Shown one piece after another: positions 16,820 through 28,195 of a stretch of 64,000 bases of DNA (within the stretch, counting starts at the first letter, position 1; each line of letters opens with the position of its first letter). The notes below the pieces were generated by a model. The model did not search any database. It saw only the letters and a list, made by a program, of their open reading frames with translations, and was not told the DNA's origin. The DNA comes from Gemmiger formicilis (GTDB taxonomy: Bacteria > Bacillota > Clostridia > Oscillospirales > Ruminococcaceae). Where the stretch lies: the NCBI RefSeq assembly GCF_900167555.1, contig NZ_FUYF01000003.1:1-64000 (forward strand). The letters are read 5' to 3'. The translations under genes were made by a program, and so were the position numbers.

Positions 16820-16834
16820 ATAGGAGTTGATTTC

Positions 16835-18925
16835 TTGAAGCAAAAACAACCGAAATTCAGCGGCATCCTCGTGGTAGCCGTCCTGATGGTGTTGGTCCTG
16901 TTCATCGTCAGCCTTTCGCCGCTGCTGGCAGCGTCCGGCAGCAAGGACACGACCTACTCCGAGATTTACTATTACTTTGAAAATCAGCAGGTGACATCGT
17001 TCCGTCTGGACCTTGGCACCGGCAGCCTGGAGCTGTGGCTCAAGGAGGGTAAGGCTGCTCTGCCGGAGTCCAACGCTGCAGCCAGCCTGCCCACCGGCGG
17101 TCTGCTGACCGGCGTGTACAGCTCGGACGATAACGCCCTGCCCGCCAACGGCGGCACCGTCTATATGACCTACAAGCTGCCCTACGGCGGCGACTTCAAC
17201 ACCGGCAAGATCTCCGATTTTGTTGACGAGTACAATGCGGCCAACCCGGATGCGCCGATGGTGTTTGACTACGTCGCCGCCAAGACGAGCATTCCCTGGC
17301 TGGAGATCATCTTCTACGTCGCAATGATCGGCAGCATCGGTATGCTGTTCATGTCGATGTACCGCGGCGGCGCGGGCGGCGGCATCATGAATGTGGGCCG
17401 CGCCAAGGTCAAGGATCAGCAGGAGAACCAGCGCAAGGCAACCTTTGCCGATGTGGCCGGTGCCGATGAGGAAAAGGCCGAGCTCCAGGAGGTCGTTGAG
17501 TTTCTGAAGGCCCCGAACAAGTTCAACTCCCTCGGCGCACGCATTCCGCACGGCGTGCTGCTTGTCGGCCCTCCGGGTACCGGCAAAACGCTGCTGGCCC
17601 GTGCCTGTGCCGGTGAGGCCGGTGTGCCGTTCTATGCGATTTCCGGTTCCGATTTCGTCGAGATGTACGTCGGCGTCGGTGCCTCCCGTGTGCGCGACCT
17701 GTTTGAAAAGGCCAAAAAGACGATGCCTTCCATCATCTTCATCGATGAGATCGACGCGGTGGGCCGTCAGCGCGGCGCAGGTCTCGGCGGCGGTCACGAT
17801 GAGCGCGAGCAGACCCTGAACCAGCTGTTAGTCGAGATGGACGGCTTCGACGCCAACGACGGCGTCATCGTCATGGCTGCCACGAACCGCGCGGACATTC
17901 TGGACAAGGCGCTGCTGCGCCCGGGCCGCTTTGACCGTCAGGTCTACGTCGGTCTGCCTGACGTCAAGGGCCGCGAGGAGATTCTGCGCGTCCATACAAA
18001 GAATAAGCCTCTCGGCCCCGATGTGAGCCTGAAAACGATTGCCCGCTCCACGGCTGGCTTCTCCGGCGCTGATCTGGAGAACCTCGTGAACGAGGCTGCG
18101 CTGCTGGCCGCCCGTCAGGGCAAGAAGGCCATCACCGAAAAGGAGATCGAGGAAGCCTCCGTCAAAGTCATGATGGGCCCTGAGAAGAAGAGCCACGTCG
18201 TCACCGACGAGGAGCGCCGCTTGACTGCCTACCATGAGACAGGCCACGCTATCACAGGCTACTTCAGCAAGCACCATGATCCTGTGCACCAGATCAGCAT
18301 TATCTCCCGCGGCGGTGCGGGCGGCTACACAATGTACCTGCCCGAGAAGGACCCCAGCTACGTCACCAAGACCGCGATGTTTGAGAACATCGTCACCCTG
18401 CTGGGAGGCCGTGTGGCCGAGCAGCTTGTGCTGGAGGACATCTCCACCGGTGCGTCCAGCGACCTGCAGCGCGCCACCGATACGGCCCGCGCCATGGTCA
18501 CCCGCTACGGCTTCTCCGAGCGGATGGGGCCTGTCGTCTACGGCAGCGACCCCGGCGAGACCTTCCTGGGACGTGACTTCGGCCAGGGCAAGGGCTACTC
18601 GGAGGCTATCGCATCCGAGATCGACAACGAGATCCGCGACATTGTGGATGAGGCCTATGAGACCGCCCGCCGCACCCTGACCGAGCACATGAACGAGCTG
18701 CACAAGGTAGCAGGCGTTCTTATGGAGCGCGAAAAGATCAGCGGTGAGGAATTCAAAACATTGATGGAAGGCGGGACCCTGCCGCCTTATGACCTGGGCA
18801 GGGGCGAGACCGCCCAGCCTGAAGCACCTGCGCCGGATTCTGCCGCACCTGTGCAGCCTGCCGAACAGCCCGAAACCCAGCAGCCTGCCGAGCCGGCCAA
18901 CCCCCAGCCCGACACGCAAGAGTAA
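16835..18925 (+). CDS. ftsH: ATP-dependent zinc metalloprotease FtsH
   Basis: The 696-residue membrane AAA+ protease degrades damaged membrane and regulatory proteins. A TM helix (about 10-32), an extracytoplasmic domain and a second TM (about 152-172, [19 protein letters not shown]) precede the AAA domain with [17 protein letters not shown] and the second region of homology (RPGRFDRQ). The zinc motif HETGH lies near residue 467. The C-terminal 40 residues are Pro/Ala/Glu/Gln-rich. The start is TTG at 16835 behind TAGGAG. Confidence 0.96.
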   Translation: MKQKQPKFSGILVVAVLMVLVLFIVSLSPLLAASGSKDTTYSEIYYYFENQQVTSFRLDLGTGSLELWLKEGKAALPESNAAASLPTGGLLTGVYSSDDNALPANGGTVYMTYKLPYGGDFNTGKISDFVDEYNAANPDAPMVFDYVAAKTSIPWLEIIFYVAMIGSIGMLFMSMYRGGAGGGIMNVGRAKVKDQQENQRKATFADVAGADEEKAELQEVVEFLKAPNKFNSLGARIPHGVLLVGPPGTGKTLLARACAGEAGVPFYAISGSDFVEMYVGVGASRVRDLFEKAKKTMPSIIFIDEIDAVGRQRGAGLGGGHDEREQTLNQLLVEMDGFDANDGVIVMAATNRADILDKALLRPGRFDRQVYVGLPDVKGREEILRVHTKNKPLGPDVSLKTIARSTAGFSGADLENLVNEAALLAARQGKKAITEKEIEEASVKVMMGPEKKSHVVTDEERRLTAYHETGHAITGYFSKHHDPVHQISIISRGGAGGYTMYLPEKDPSYVTKTAMFENIVTLLGGRVAEQLVLEDISTGASSDLQRATDTARAMVTRYGFSERMGPVVYGSDPGETFLGRDFGQGKGYSEAIASEIDNEIRDIVDEAYETARRTLTEHMNELHKVAGVLMEREKISGEEFKTLMEGGTLPPYDLGRGETAQPEAPAPDSAAPVQPAEQPETQQPAEPANPQPDTQE

Positions 18926-18940
18926 AGAGTAGGTGTAACT

Positions 18941-20080
18941 ATGGATCAGAATTTTTCCCTGATGGCGCAGTCCCGCGCCAACTACTATACCGCCGGAAGT
19001 CCGGTGCAGTTCGTGCGTGTCGAACTGCTGAAGGGTGACACGACCGGTGAGGTCGCCGTCTGCCTGACCTTCAAGAATGTCGGCACCGAGCCGCTGACCG
19101 GCCTGGTCGTCCACTTCAAATGTAAGGATGCCGCCGGTCAGGTCCTGTGCGAGGATGACTTCTACTATGAGCAGCTCAACGCCCAGCCCGGTGCCGTGTT
19201 CGGCAGCGATGACGCTGTCTATGTCAGCGACACGCCGGTTTCCAGCGTGGAGGTCGAGCAGGATCGCGCGTTCCTCAATGGCCGCGGCGTCGACCTGCGC
19301 AATTACAAGCGCGTGCGTCTGAACATGCCCCGCGTACTGCCCGGCTCTATCGCCAAGACGCTGCAGCAGCGCACCGGCAATGTCCAACTGACCTGCGTGC
19401 CCCAGGACACCGAGTACGGCTGGTTTTGCGCCTGCGGTGCGTTCCATCCCAATGAGGAAAACACCACCGTCTGCTCCGAGTGCGGCGGTGACCGCGCCGG
19501 TATCAAGGCAACGCTGACCGCTATTCTGGAGGAGGCCCGCCAGGCCGCCGAGCGCCAGCAGCAGGAGGTCAACGCCGTCGCCAGCAGTGTGGCCCCGGCG
19601 CCCGCTCCCGCACCGCAGCCGCAGGCACAGCCTGCCCCGGCTGCCAGCGACCCGCGCGCCATGGCCAACGCCGTGCAGGCAGCCATCACCGGTCAGCAGG
19701 ACATCCCGCCGCAGAGCGCCTATGAGCCCGAGCAGGCAACCGCCGCGTTTGAGCCCCAAGGCAGCAGCTACGCCGATGACGACGAGGATGCCGAGGCCGA
19801 GCGCGTCCGCCGCTACGCTCCCAAGGGCCGCCTGTTCGACGATGATGAGGACGACGATGAGGGCACCCAGATGTACGATACCGATGACCTCGACTACGAT
19901 GATGAGGACGACGGTTACGACAAGAAGTCCAAAAAACGCGGCCGCTACGCCGATGACGACGAAACCAGTGAGGACGACGTCATGGCCGAGCGCATCATCC
20001 ACCTGGCCCCGCCCATCACGGCCATTGCCTGCGCCTTGATCGTGGCACTGTCTCTGGTCTATCACTTCGTTCTGGCGTAA
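18941..20080 (+). CDS. Tail-anchored zinc-ribbon protein of unknown function
   Basis: The 379-residue protein has a beta-rich N-terminal domain (1-155) and a four-cysteine zinc ribbon with CACG and CSECGGD near 166-185. Next come an Ala/Pro/Gln linker (about 215-270), a very acidic stretch of Asp/Glu runs broken by KKSKKRGR (about 285-350), and one hydrophobic helix at the C-terminus (about 355-378). The layout suggests a cytosolic protein held in the membrane by its tail. It begins 15 bases after ftsH and precedes a terminator, so it is probably in the ftsH operon. A link to membrane protein quality control is only a suggestion. Confidence 0.8.
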   Translation: MDQNFSLMAQSRANYYTAGSPVQFVRVELLKGDTTGEVAVCLTFKNVGTEPLTGLVVHFKCKDAAGQVLCEDDFYYEQLNAQPGAVFGSDDAVYVSDTPVSSVEVEQDRAFLNGRGVDLRNYKRVRLNMPRVLPGSIAKTLQQRTGNVQLTCVPQDTEYGWFCACGAFHPNEENTTVCSECGGDRAGIKATLTAILEEARQAAERQQQEVNAVASSVAPAPAPAPQPQAQPAPAASDPRAMANAVQAAITGQQDIPPQSAYEPEQATAAFEPQGSSYADDDEDAEAERVRRYAPKGRLFDDDEDDDEGTQMYDTDDLDYDDEDDGYDKKSKKRGRYADDDETSEDDVMAERIIHLAPPITAIACALIVALSLVYHFVLA

Positions 20081-20129
20081 AAAAATTGCCGGGCCGTTTC
20101 CCGAATGTGGGGAGCGGCCCGGTATTTTT
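20081..20129 (+). terminator. Terminator of the rnj-ftsH run
   Basis: CCGGGCCG and GCGGCCCGG with a loop of about 17 bases, followed by TATTTTT, immediately after the stop codon of the zinc-ribbon gene. Confidence 0.85.
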
Positions 20130-20148
20130 GATCTTTCGGCAATATCCC

Positions 20149-20213
20149 GCGGGTAGATATGGAATGCACCCCTACGGATAACAACATCGTCGCTTGCAGG
20201 GGCGGATGCTTCC
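20149..20213. repeat. Family A palindromic repeat pair
   Basis: GCGGGTAGATATGGAATGC then ACCCCTAC (20149-20175) is a reversed unit. GCAGGGGCGGATGC (20197-20210) is a partial forward unit. They lie in the gap between convergent genes. Confidence 0.7.
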
Positions 20214-20234
20214 AGCTGCCAGCCGTGGCAGAGC

Positions 20235-21203
20235 TTACTTTTCTGCCGTCAGTCGTTCGTACGTCTTTACAATTTCCGGGTCATTCAGCTTGATGACCCT
20301 GCCGGAAAGATACTGCAGCGTGTTTTCCTCGGGGATTCTGCCAAACGTCAGTCGCTGGGCGCAGAGAGCCTGTGTTTTCAGCCCGGTGCGCTCGTTCATC
20401 TTGTGGTTGCCGTACTTGATGTCGCCCAGTACCGGATGGCCCAGATACGCCAGATGCGCACGGATCTGGTGGGTGCGGCCCGTGATCAGCCCAATGCGGC
20501 AGAGCGCAAACGGCCCTGCCTGCCGGATGACCGTCACCTCGGTGATGATCTGCTTGTAACCCTCGCTCTCACGGGCGTGGATGCGCACCTTGTTATTTTT
20601 CTCGCTGTGCTGCAGCCATGCGACGAACCGCCCCTGCGGCGGTGCACCCACCGTGATGGTCAGATACTCCTTTTTCATCATGTCGTCGCGGATGATGGCG
20701 TTCAGGTCGCGCAGCGCGGCGTAACTCTTGGCGGCCAGCACCAGACCCTCGGTGCCGCGGTCCAGCCGGTTGCACAGCGCCGGGGCAAATCGCTTTTCTG
20801 CGTGGGGATCATACTCGCCCTTGGCCTCCAGATAGGCCGCAAAGGCGTCCACCAGATTGGCGTCGCCGGTGCGGTCACTGTGGCAGAGCAGGTGCGCGGG
20901 CTTGTAGAGCACCGCAAAATTTTCATCCTCATACACCACGGTCACAGGCGGCTGCCTGCGCGGCGGCTTGGCAGTCTTGGCAGCGGGCTTGCCCACGGGG
21001 AAGAACTCGTCGTTGATGTACAGTTCGATCAAATCGCCTGCGCTCAGGCGGGTATCCGGCTCGGCGCGCTTGCCGTTGACCTTGATGCGCTTGTTGCGGA
21101 ACGCCTTGTACATCATGCTGCGGGGCATATCCTTGGTCACGCCCTCCACAAAGCGGCTCAGGCGCACGCCGTTTTCATTGGGTCCTGCGGTAAAACTTTT
21201 CAT
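20235..21203 (-). CDS. RluA-family 23S rRNA pseudouridine synthase with S4 domain
   Basis: The 322-residue enzyme isomerises uridine to pseudouridine in rRNA. An N-terminal S4 RNA-binding domain (about 14-72, with KRIKVNGKRAEPDTRL) is followed by the RluA catalytic domain: CNRLDRGTEGLVL contains the catalytic Asp, and GRTHQIRAHLAYLGHPVLGDIKYG is the second signature. It resembles RluC/RluD more than RluA, but the target site cannot be assigned. The gene is convergent with the ftsH operon and divergent from radC. The start at 21203 is followed by MKSFTAGPNENGVRL; a Shine-Dalgarno-like AAAGAGGA precedes it. Confidence 0.9.
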   Translation of the reverse strand: MKSFTAGPNENGVRLSRFVEGVTKDMPRSMMYKAFRNKRIKVNGKRAEPDTRLSAGDLIELYINDEFFPVGKPAAKTAKPPRRQPPVTVVYEDENFAVLYKPAHLLCHSDRTGDANLVDAFAAYLEAKGEYDPHAEKRFAPALCNRLDRGTEGLVLAAKSYAALRDLNAIIRDDMMKKEYLTITVGAPPQGRFVAWLQHSEKNNKVRIHARESEGYKQIITEVTVIRQAGPFALCRIGLITGRTHQIRAHLAYLGHPVLGDIKYGNHKMNERTGLKTQALCAQRLTFGRIPEENTLQYLSGRVIKLNDPEIVKTYERLTAEK

Positions 21204-21237
21204 CGTGTCCTCTTTAAAAATTCATCAGTAAAAACGG

Positions 21238-21266
21238 TTGGCAAAAGTCTTTTTACAGTATATAAT
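21238..21266 (+). promoter_or_regulatory. Sigma-A promoter for radC
   Basis: TTGGCA (21238-21243), 17 bases, TATAAT (21261-21266). The inferred start near 21273 argues for the ATG at 21302 rather than 21287. Confidence 0.85.
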
Positions 21267-21301
21267 AAAACCAGCAGAACGTAAAGATGGGATGTGAAAA
21301 A

Positions 21302-22027
21302 ATGGCAGACGAAAATCTCCACGCGAAGCACCGCGCACGCATGCAGGAGCGCGTCGAGCGAGATGGACTGGACAGCCTGGCCGAACACGAGGCACTGGAA
21401 TATCTGCTGTTTCTCTCCATCCCGCGGGCAGACACAAACGCGCTGGCGCACAGGCTCATTCAGCACTTCGGCGATTTCTGCAAGGTGCTGGAGGCCGAGC
21501 CCGAGGAGCTGATGCAGGTCGAGGGCGTCGGCCCCAAAAGTGCGCGGCTGATTTCTACCGTCATGGCGTGCAGCCGCTATTATGAGCTGAAAAAGCGCAA
21601 GACCCGCCTGTCGCTGAACTCGGCAGAGACGGCCATCGCCTACGTAAAGCCGCTGTTCCGCGGTGTGCAGAATGAGCAGCTCTACCTGATTTTATTGGAC
21701 GACGCATGCCGCCCTGTGCAGGACCTGCGCATTGCCGAGGGCGTTCCCAACCGCGTGGCCGTGGACACCCGCAAGCTGCTGCGCGCCGTGGCCCGCACCA
21801 ACTCGACCTGCGGCATTCTGGCACACAACCATCCCACCGGGCTGGCCATTCCGTCCGAGGCGGACCGCCTGACGACCTACCATATTATGGAGGTCACCGG
21901 CCAGCTCGGCTTTACGATCATGGATCATATCATCATAGCGGGAGAGGATGGCTGTTCGATGCTGAACCGCGGCAGCCTGCCGGAATACCGCGTAAACAGC
22001 GGCGTGCTGCAGGCCGCCAGCCGCTGA
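21302..22027 (+). CDS. radC: RadC-family JAMM/MPN protein
   Basis: The protein (241 residues from ATG 21302; 246 if the ATG at 21287 is used) has an N-terminal helix-hairpin-helix region (QVEGVGPKSARLI) and a C-terminal JAMM metalloprotease-like domain with AHNHPTGLAIPSEAD. Despite the name, a direct role in radiation repair is not established for the family. The first ATG would leave a leader of only about 14 bases without ribosome site, so the second is preferred. It is a single-gene unit between its own promoter and terminator. Confidence 0.9.
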   Translation: MADENLHAKHRARMQERVERDGLDSLAEHEALEYLLFLSIPRADTNALAHRLIQHFGDFCKVLEAEPEELMQVEGVGPKSARLISTVMACSRYYELKKRKTRLSLNSAETAIAYVKPLFRGVQNEQLYLILLDDACRPVQDLRIAEGVPNRVAVDTRKLLRAVARTNSTCGILAHNHPTGLAIPSEADRLTTYHIMEVTGQLGFTIMDHIIIAGEDGCSMLNRGSLPEYRVNSGVLQAASR

Positions 22028-22036
22028 ACGCCGCCC

Positions 22037-22073
22037 ATGCGCCTTGCCGTGTCCCGGCAGGGCGCATTTTTCT
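22037..22073 (+). terminator. Terminator after radC
   Basis: ATGCGCC and GGGCGCAT with an inner TGCCG/CGGCA stem, followed by TTTTTCT, ten bases after the stop codon. Confidence 0.85.
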
Positions 22074-22104
22074 GCGGTTTGGGTACAAAATATCGGCAAA
22101 CCTA

Positions 22105-22133
22105 TTTACATTAAAAATTTGTCGTGTTATAAT
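22105..22133 (+). promoter_or_regulatory. Sigma-A promoter for uvrB-uvrA
   Basis: TTTACA (22105-22110), 17 bases, TATAAT (22128-22133), about 39 bases before the uvrB ATG. Confidence 0.85.
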
Positions 22134-22138
22134 CATTA

Positions 22139-22155
22139 TACAACTAATCGTTGTA
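22139..22155. promoter_or_regulatory. Candidate operator at the uvrBA start site
   Basis: TACAAC-TAATC-GTTGTA is a perfect 6-5-6 inverted repeat. It covers the expected transcription start (about 22140), a typical repressor position. uvrBA is commonly controlled by LexA, but the sequence is not the Bacillus CGAAC-N4-GTTCG box, so a variant LexA site is inference. Confidence 0.5.
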
Positions 22156-22171
22156 CACGAAAGGAACGACT

Positions 22172-24207
22172 ATGGACGAAGTCTTTCACTTAAAGGCACC
22201 GTTTCAGCCCACCGGCGACCAGCCGCAGGCGATAGAAGCGCTGATGCAGGGCATCCAGGAGGGTGACGACGCCCAGACGTTGCTGGGCGTCACCGGCTCC
22301 GGCAAGACGTTTACGATGGCGAACATCATCGCCCGGTGCAATCGCCCGACGCTGATTTTGGAGCCGAATAAGACGCTGGCCAGTCAGATCTGTACTGAGA
22401 TGCGCGGCTTTTTCCCCGATGATGCGGTAGAATATTTCGTCTCCTACTACGACTACTACCAGCCCGAGGCGTATATCCCGTCCACAGACACCTATATTGA
22501 GAAGGACAGTGCCATCAACGACGAGATTGACCGTCTGCGCCACTCGGCCACGGCGGCGCTGTCAGAGCGGCGCAACGTCATCATTGTGGCGTCGGTGTCC
22601 TGCATCTACTCGCTGGGCGACCCCATCGACTACCGCAGCATGGTCATCAGCCTGCGCCCCGGTATGCAGATGGAGCGCGACGAGCTTTGCAGCCGCCTGG
22701 TCAAGCTGCAATATGAGCGCAACGACATGAACTTCATCCGCAACAAGTTCCGCGTAAAAGGGGACACGGTGGACATCCACCTGGCCTACAACGACGAATT
22801 TGCGATTCGGGTCGAGTTCTTCGGCGACGAGATCGACCGCATTGTGGAGTTTGACCCGCTGACCGGCGAGCACAAGAACGTGGTGCGTCATGTTGCCATC
22901 TTCCCGGCCAGCCACTATATCGTCGGCCCCGAAAAGATGCAGGAGGGCCTGAAAAAGATTCAGGCCGAGATGGAGGAGCAGGTCAAAAAATTCACCGAGG
23001 AGGGCAAGCTCTTGGAGGCCCAGCGCATCCAGCAGCGCACCAACTACGACATGGAGATGCTGCAGGAGGTCGGCATGTGCAAGGGCATCGAGAACTACTC
23101 CGCTGTCCTGTCAGGCCGTGCGCCCGGCTCCACGCCCACAACGCTGCTGGATTATTTCCCGGATGATTTCCTGCTGATGGTCGACGAGAGCCACGTCATG
23201 CTGCCGCAGGTGCGCGGTATGTTCGGCGGCGACTACAGCCGCAAGAAAACGCTGGTCGAATACGGCTTCCGTCTGCCGTCGGCGTTTGACAACCGCCCGT
23301 TGAAATTTGAAGAATTTGAAGCCAAAATCCATCAGAAGATTTTTGTTTCTGCAACCCCCGATGAATATGAACGCCAGCATTCCAGCCGCGTAGCGGAGCA
23401 GGTTATCCGCCCCACCGGCCTGCTGGACCCGCTTATCATGGTGCGCCCGGTGGAGGGCCAGATTGAGGACCTGCTTGGCGAGATCCGCACCCGCATTGAC
23501 CGTGGCGAGCGCGCACTCGTCACAACGCTGACCGTCAAGATGGCCGAGGACCTGACGGATTATCTGGAGGAACACGGCGTCAAGACCAAGTATATGCACC
23601 ACGAGGTCGACACGTTTGAGCGCATGGAGATCATCAAGGACCTGCGCGTCGGCGCAATTGATGTTATTGTTGGCATCAACCTGCTGCGTGAGGGTCTGGA
23701 CCTGCCGGAGGTGTCGCTGATTGCGATTCTGGATGCCGATAAGGAAGGCTTCCTGCGCAGCGAGACAAGCCTGATTCAGACGATCGGCCGCGCGGCCCGC
23801 AACGCCAACGGCGTTGTGCTCATGTACGCAGATGAGGTCACGCCCAGCATGGAGCGTGCCATCATGGAGACCGAGCGCCGCCGTACCATTCAGGACGCCT
23901 ACAATAAAGAACACGGCATCACGCCCAAAACCATCGTCAAGGCCATCGGCGACGGGCTCGAAATCAGCATGAGCGAGGAAAACAAGCGGATGCGCCAGCA
24001 CCGCATGAGCCGCGCCGAGCGCCAGCAGACAATTGAACGGCTGACCAAGGAGATGAAGGAGGCCGCGCGGCTGCTGCAATTTGAGCTGGCCGCGCAGCTG
24101 CGCGACGAAATTCAGCGGCTGGAACGCGGAGAGGATCCCACCGCCGCCGACACCAGTGAACGCAAGGCCGCTGCCAAAACACGCAAGGGCAGGAGGAAAT
24201 ATAAAAA

Positions 24208-24211
<4 letters not shown>
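22172..24211 (+). CDS. uvrB: Excinuclease ABC subunit B
   Basis: The 679-residue UvrB verifies damage and loads UvrC in nucleotide excision repair. Visible are Walker A GVTGSGKT (about residue 43), the beta-hairpin region ([12 protein letters not shown]), the VDESH box, helicase motifs V-VI ([22 protein letters not shown]) and the C-terminal UVR motif ([20 protein letters not shown]). The start at 22172 follows AAAGGAAC. Its stop overlaps the TTG start of uvrA, so the two are translationally coupled. Confidence 0.97.
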
Positions 24212-27111
<2,900 letters not shown>

Positions 27112-27114
27112 CAC

Positions 27115-27142
27115 AAACGGCTCTCCTCCGGGAGGGCCGTTT
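27115..27142 (+). terminator. Hairpin after uvrA, probable terminator
   Basis: AAACGGCTCTCC and GGGAGGGCCGTTT form a GC-rich stem 4 bases after the stop codon. The trailing T run is weak (TTTGCTGTT). Confidence 0.6.
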
Positions 27143-27178
27143 GCTGTTGCATCGTACCTTTCTGCCAGACATTGGGGT

Positions 27179-27207
27179 TTGCATCACAGGGCGTTTTGTG
27201 GTATAAT
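27179..27207 (+). promoter_or_regulatory. Sigma-A promoter for the pseudouridine synthase-M23 unit
   Basis: TTGCAT (27179-27184), 17 bases, TATAAT (27202-27207). Confidence 0.82.
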
Positions 27208-27239
27208 ACCCTCATATAGGCTTTAAGGAGGGCGGTACT

Positions 27240-28163
27240 GTGACCGTTTTGCGTTATACCGTGCCGCCAGAAAACGAGGGCTGCAAGCTGGGGCTGTTCC
27301 TGCGCCTGCAGGGTGTTACGGCAGGACTGATCAAGTCCGTCAAATATGACGGTGACGGCTTTTACGCCGACGATCAGCCCATCCGCACGAATGAACCTGT
27401 GCACGCCGGGCAGTGCATCCGCTTTGCGCTCCCGCCCGAGCAGGAGACGAGTGTGACCCCGCAGCCCGTGCCGTTTTCCATCGCCTATGAGGACGATTTT
27501 GCCGCGGTGCTCAACAAGCCCGCGGGCATTGCCGTGCACCCCACGCTGAACTACCCTGACGGTACACTGGCCAACGGCTGGCTGTACTACCTGCAGCAAC
27601 GGGGGAAAAGCGGCATCTTCCGCCCGGTAAACCGCATTGACAAAAACACAAGCGGCCTGGTGCTGTGCGCGAAAAACGCCTTTGCCGCACCGCTGCTGGC
27701 CGGGTCTGCCCACAAGTGCTACCTTGCGATTGTGCAGGGGACAATGCCGCTGGGGCCGGGCCGGGTCGAAGCGCCTATCGCGCGGCGTGGTGACTCCATC
27801 ATTGGCCGCTACGTGTGCGCGGACGGCAAGTACAGCCTGACCGAGTACGCGGTGCTGGCCGCGGGGCCGGGCCACAGTCTGCTGGCCTGCTGGCCGCGCA
27901 CCGGGCGCACCCATCAGATTCGCGTACACATGTCCTATATCGGCCATCCGCTGGCGGGGGATACGCTGTACGGCGGGTCGGACATCCTTCTGCGCCGTCA
28001 CGCACTGCACTGCGGCATCCTTGCGTTTGCACACCCGCTGACAGGGGAGCCCCTCCGTGTGGAGTGTCCGCTGCCCGAGGATATGGCCGCCCTGGCCCGG
28101 CAGGAAAAGCTACTGACGGGCTGGCAGCTGCACAGTCTGCCCTGCGGTGCAGACCTCACGTAA
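27240..28163 (+). CDS. RluA-family pseudouridine synthase (second paralogue)
   Basis: The 307-residue protein has the RluA core: LNKPAGIAVHPT, then NRIDKNTSGLVL with the catalytic Asp, and GRTHQIRVHMSYIGHPLAGDTLYG. The N-terminal 75 residues are S4-like but weak. It starts at GTG 27240 behind AAGGAGGG. It differs clearly from the paralogue at 20235-21203, so the two should act on different uridines; the target is not readable. It is followed 32 bases later by the M23 protein gene. Confidence 0.88.
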   Translation: MTVLRYTVPPENEGCKLGLFLRLQGVTAGLIKSVKYDGDGFYADDQPIRTNEPVHAGQCIRFALPPEQETSVTPQPVPFSIAYEDDFAAVLNKPAGIAVHPTLNYPDGTLANGWLYYLQQRGKSGIFRPVNRIDKNTSGLVLCAKNAFAAPLLAGSAHKCYLAIVQGTMPLGPGRVEAPIARRGDSIIGRYVCADGKYSLTEYAVLAAGPGHSLLACWPRTGRTHQIRVHMSYIGHPLAGDTLYGGSDILLRRHALHCGILAFAHPLTGEPLRVECPLPEDMAALARQEKLLTGWQLHSLPCGADLT

Positions 28164-28195
28164 ATTTGCTTCACACGGAAAGGAGCTTCCGTATT

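Noticed and set aside
19780-19990. Acidic repeat-like stretch of the zinc-ribbon protein as a tandem DNA repeat
   Set aside because: The GATGAC-rich DNA follows from Asp/Glu runs and shows no regular unit.
27815-28195. Upstream extension of the M23 frame
   Set aside because: It overlaps the pseudouridine synthase gene in another frame. TTG 28196 has AAAGGAG at proper distance.
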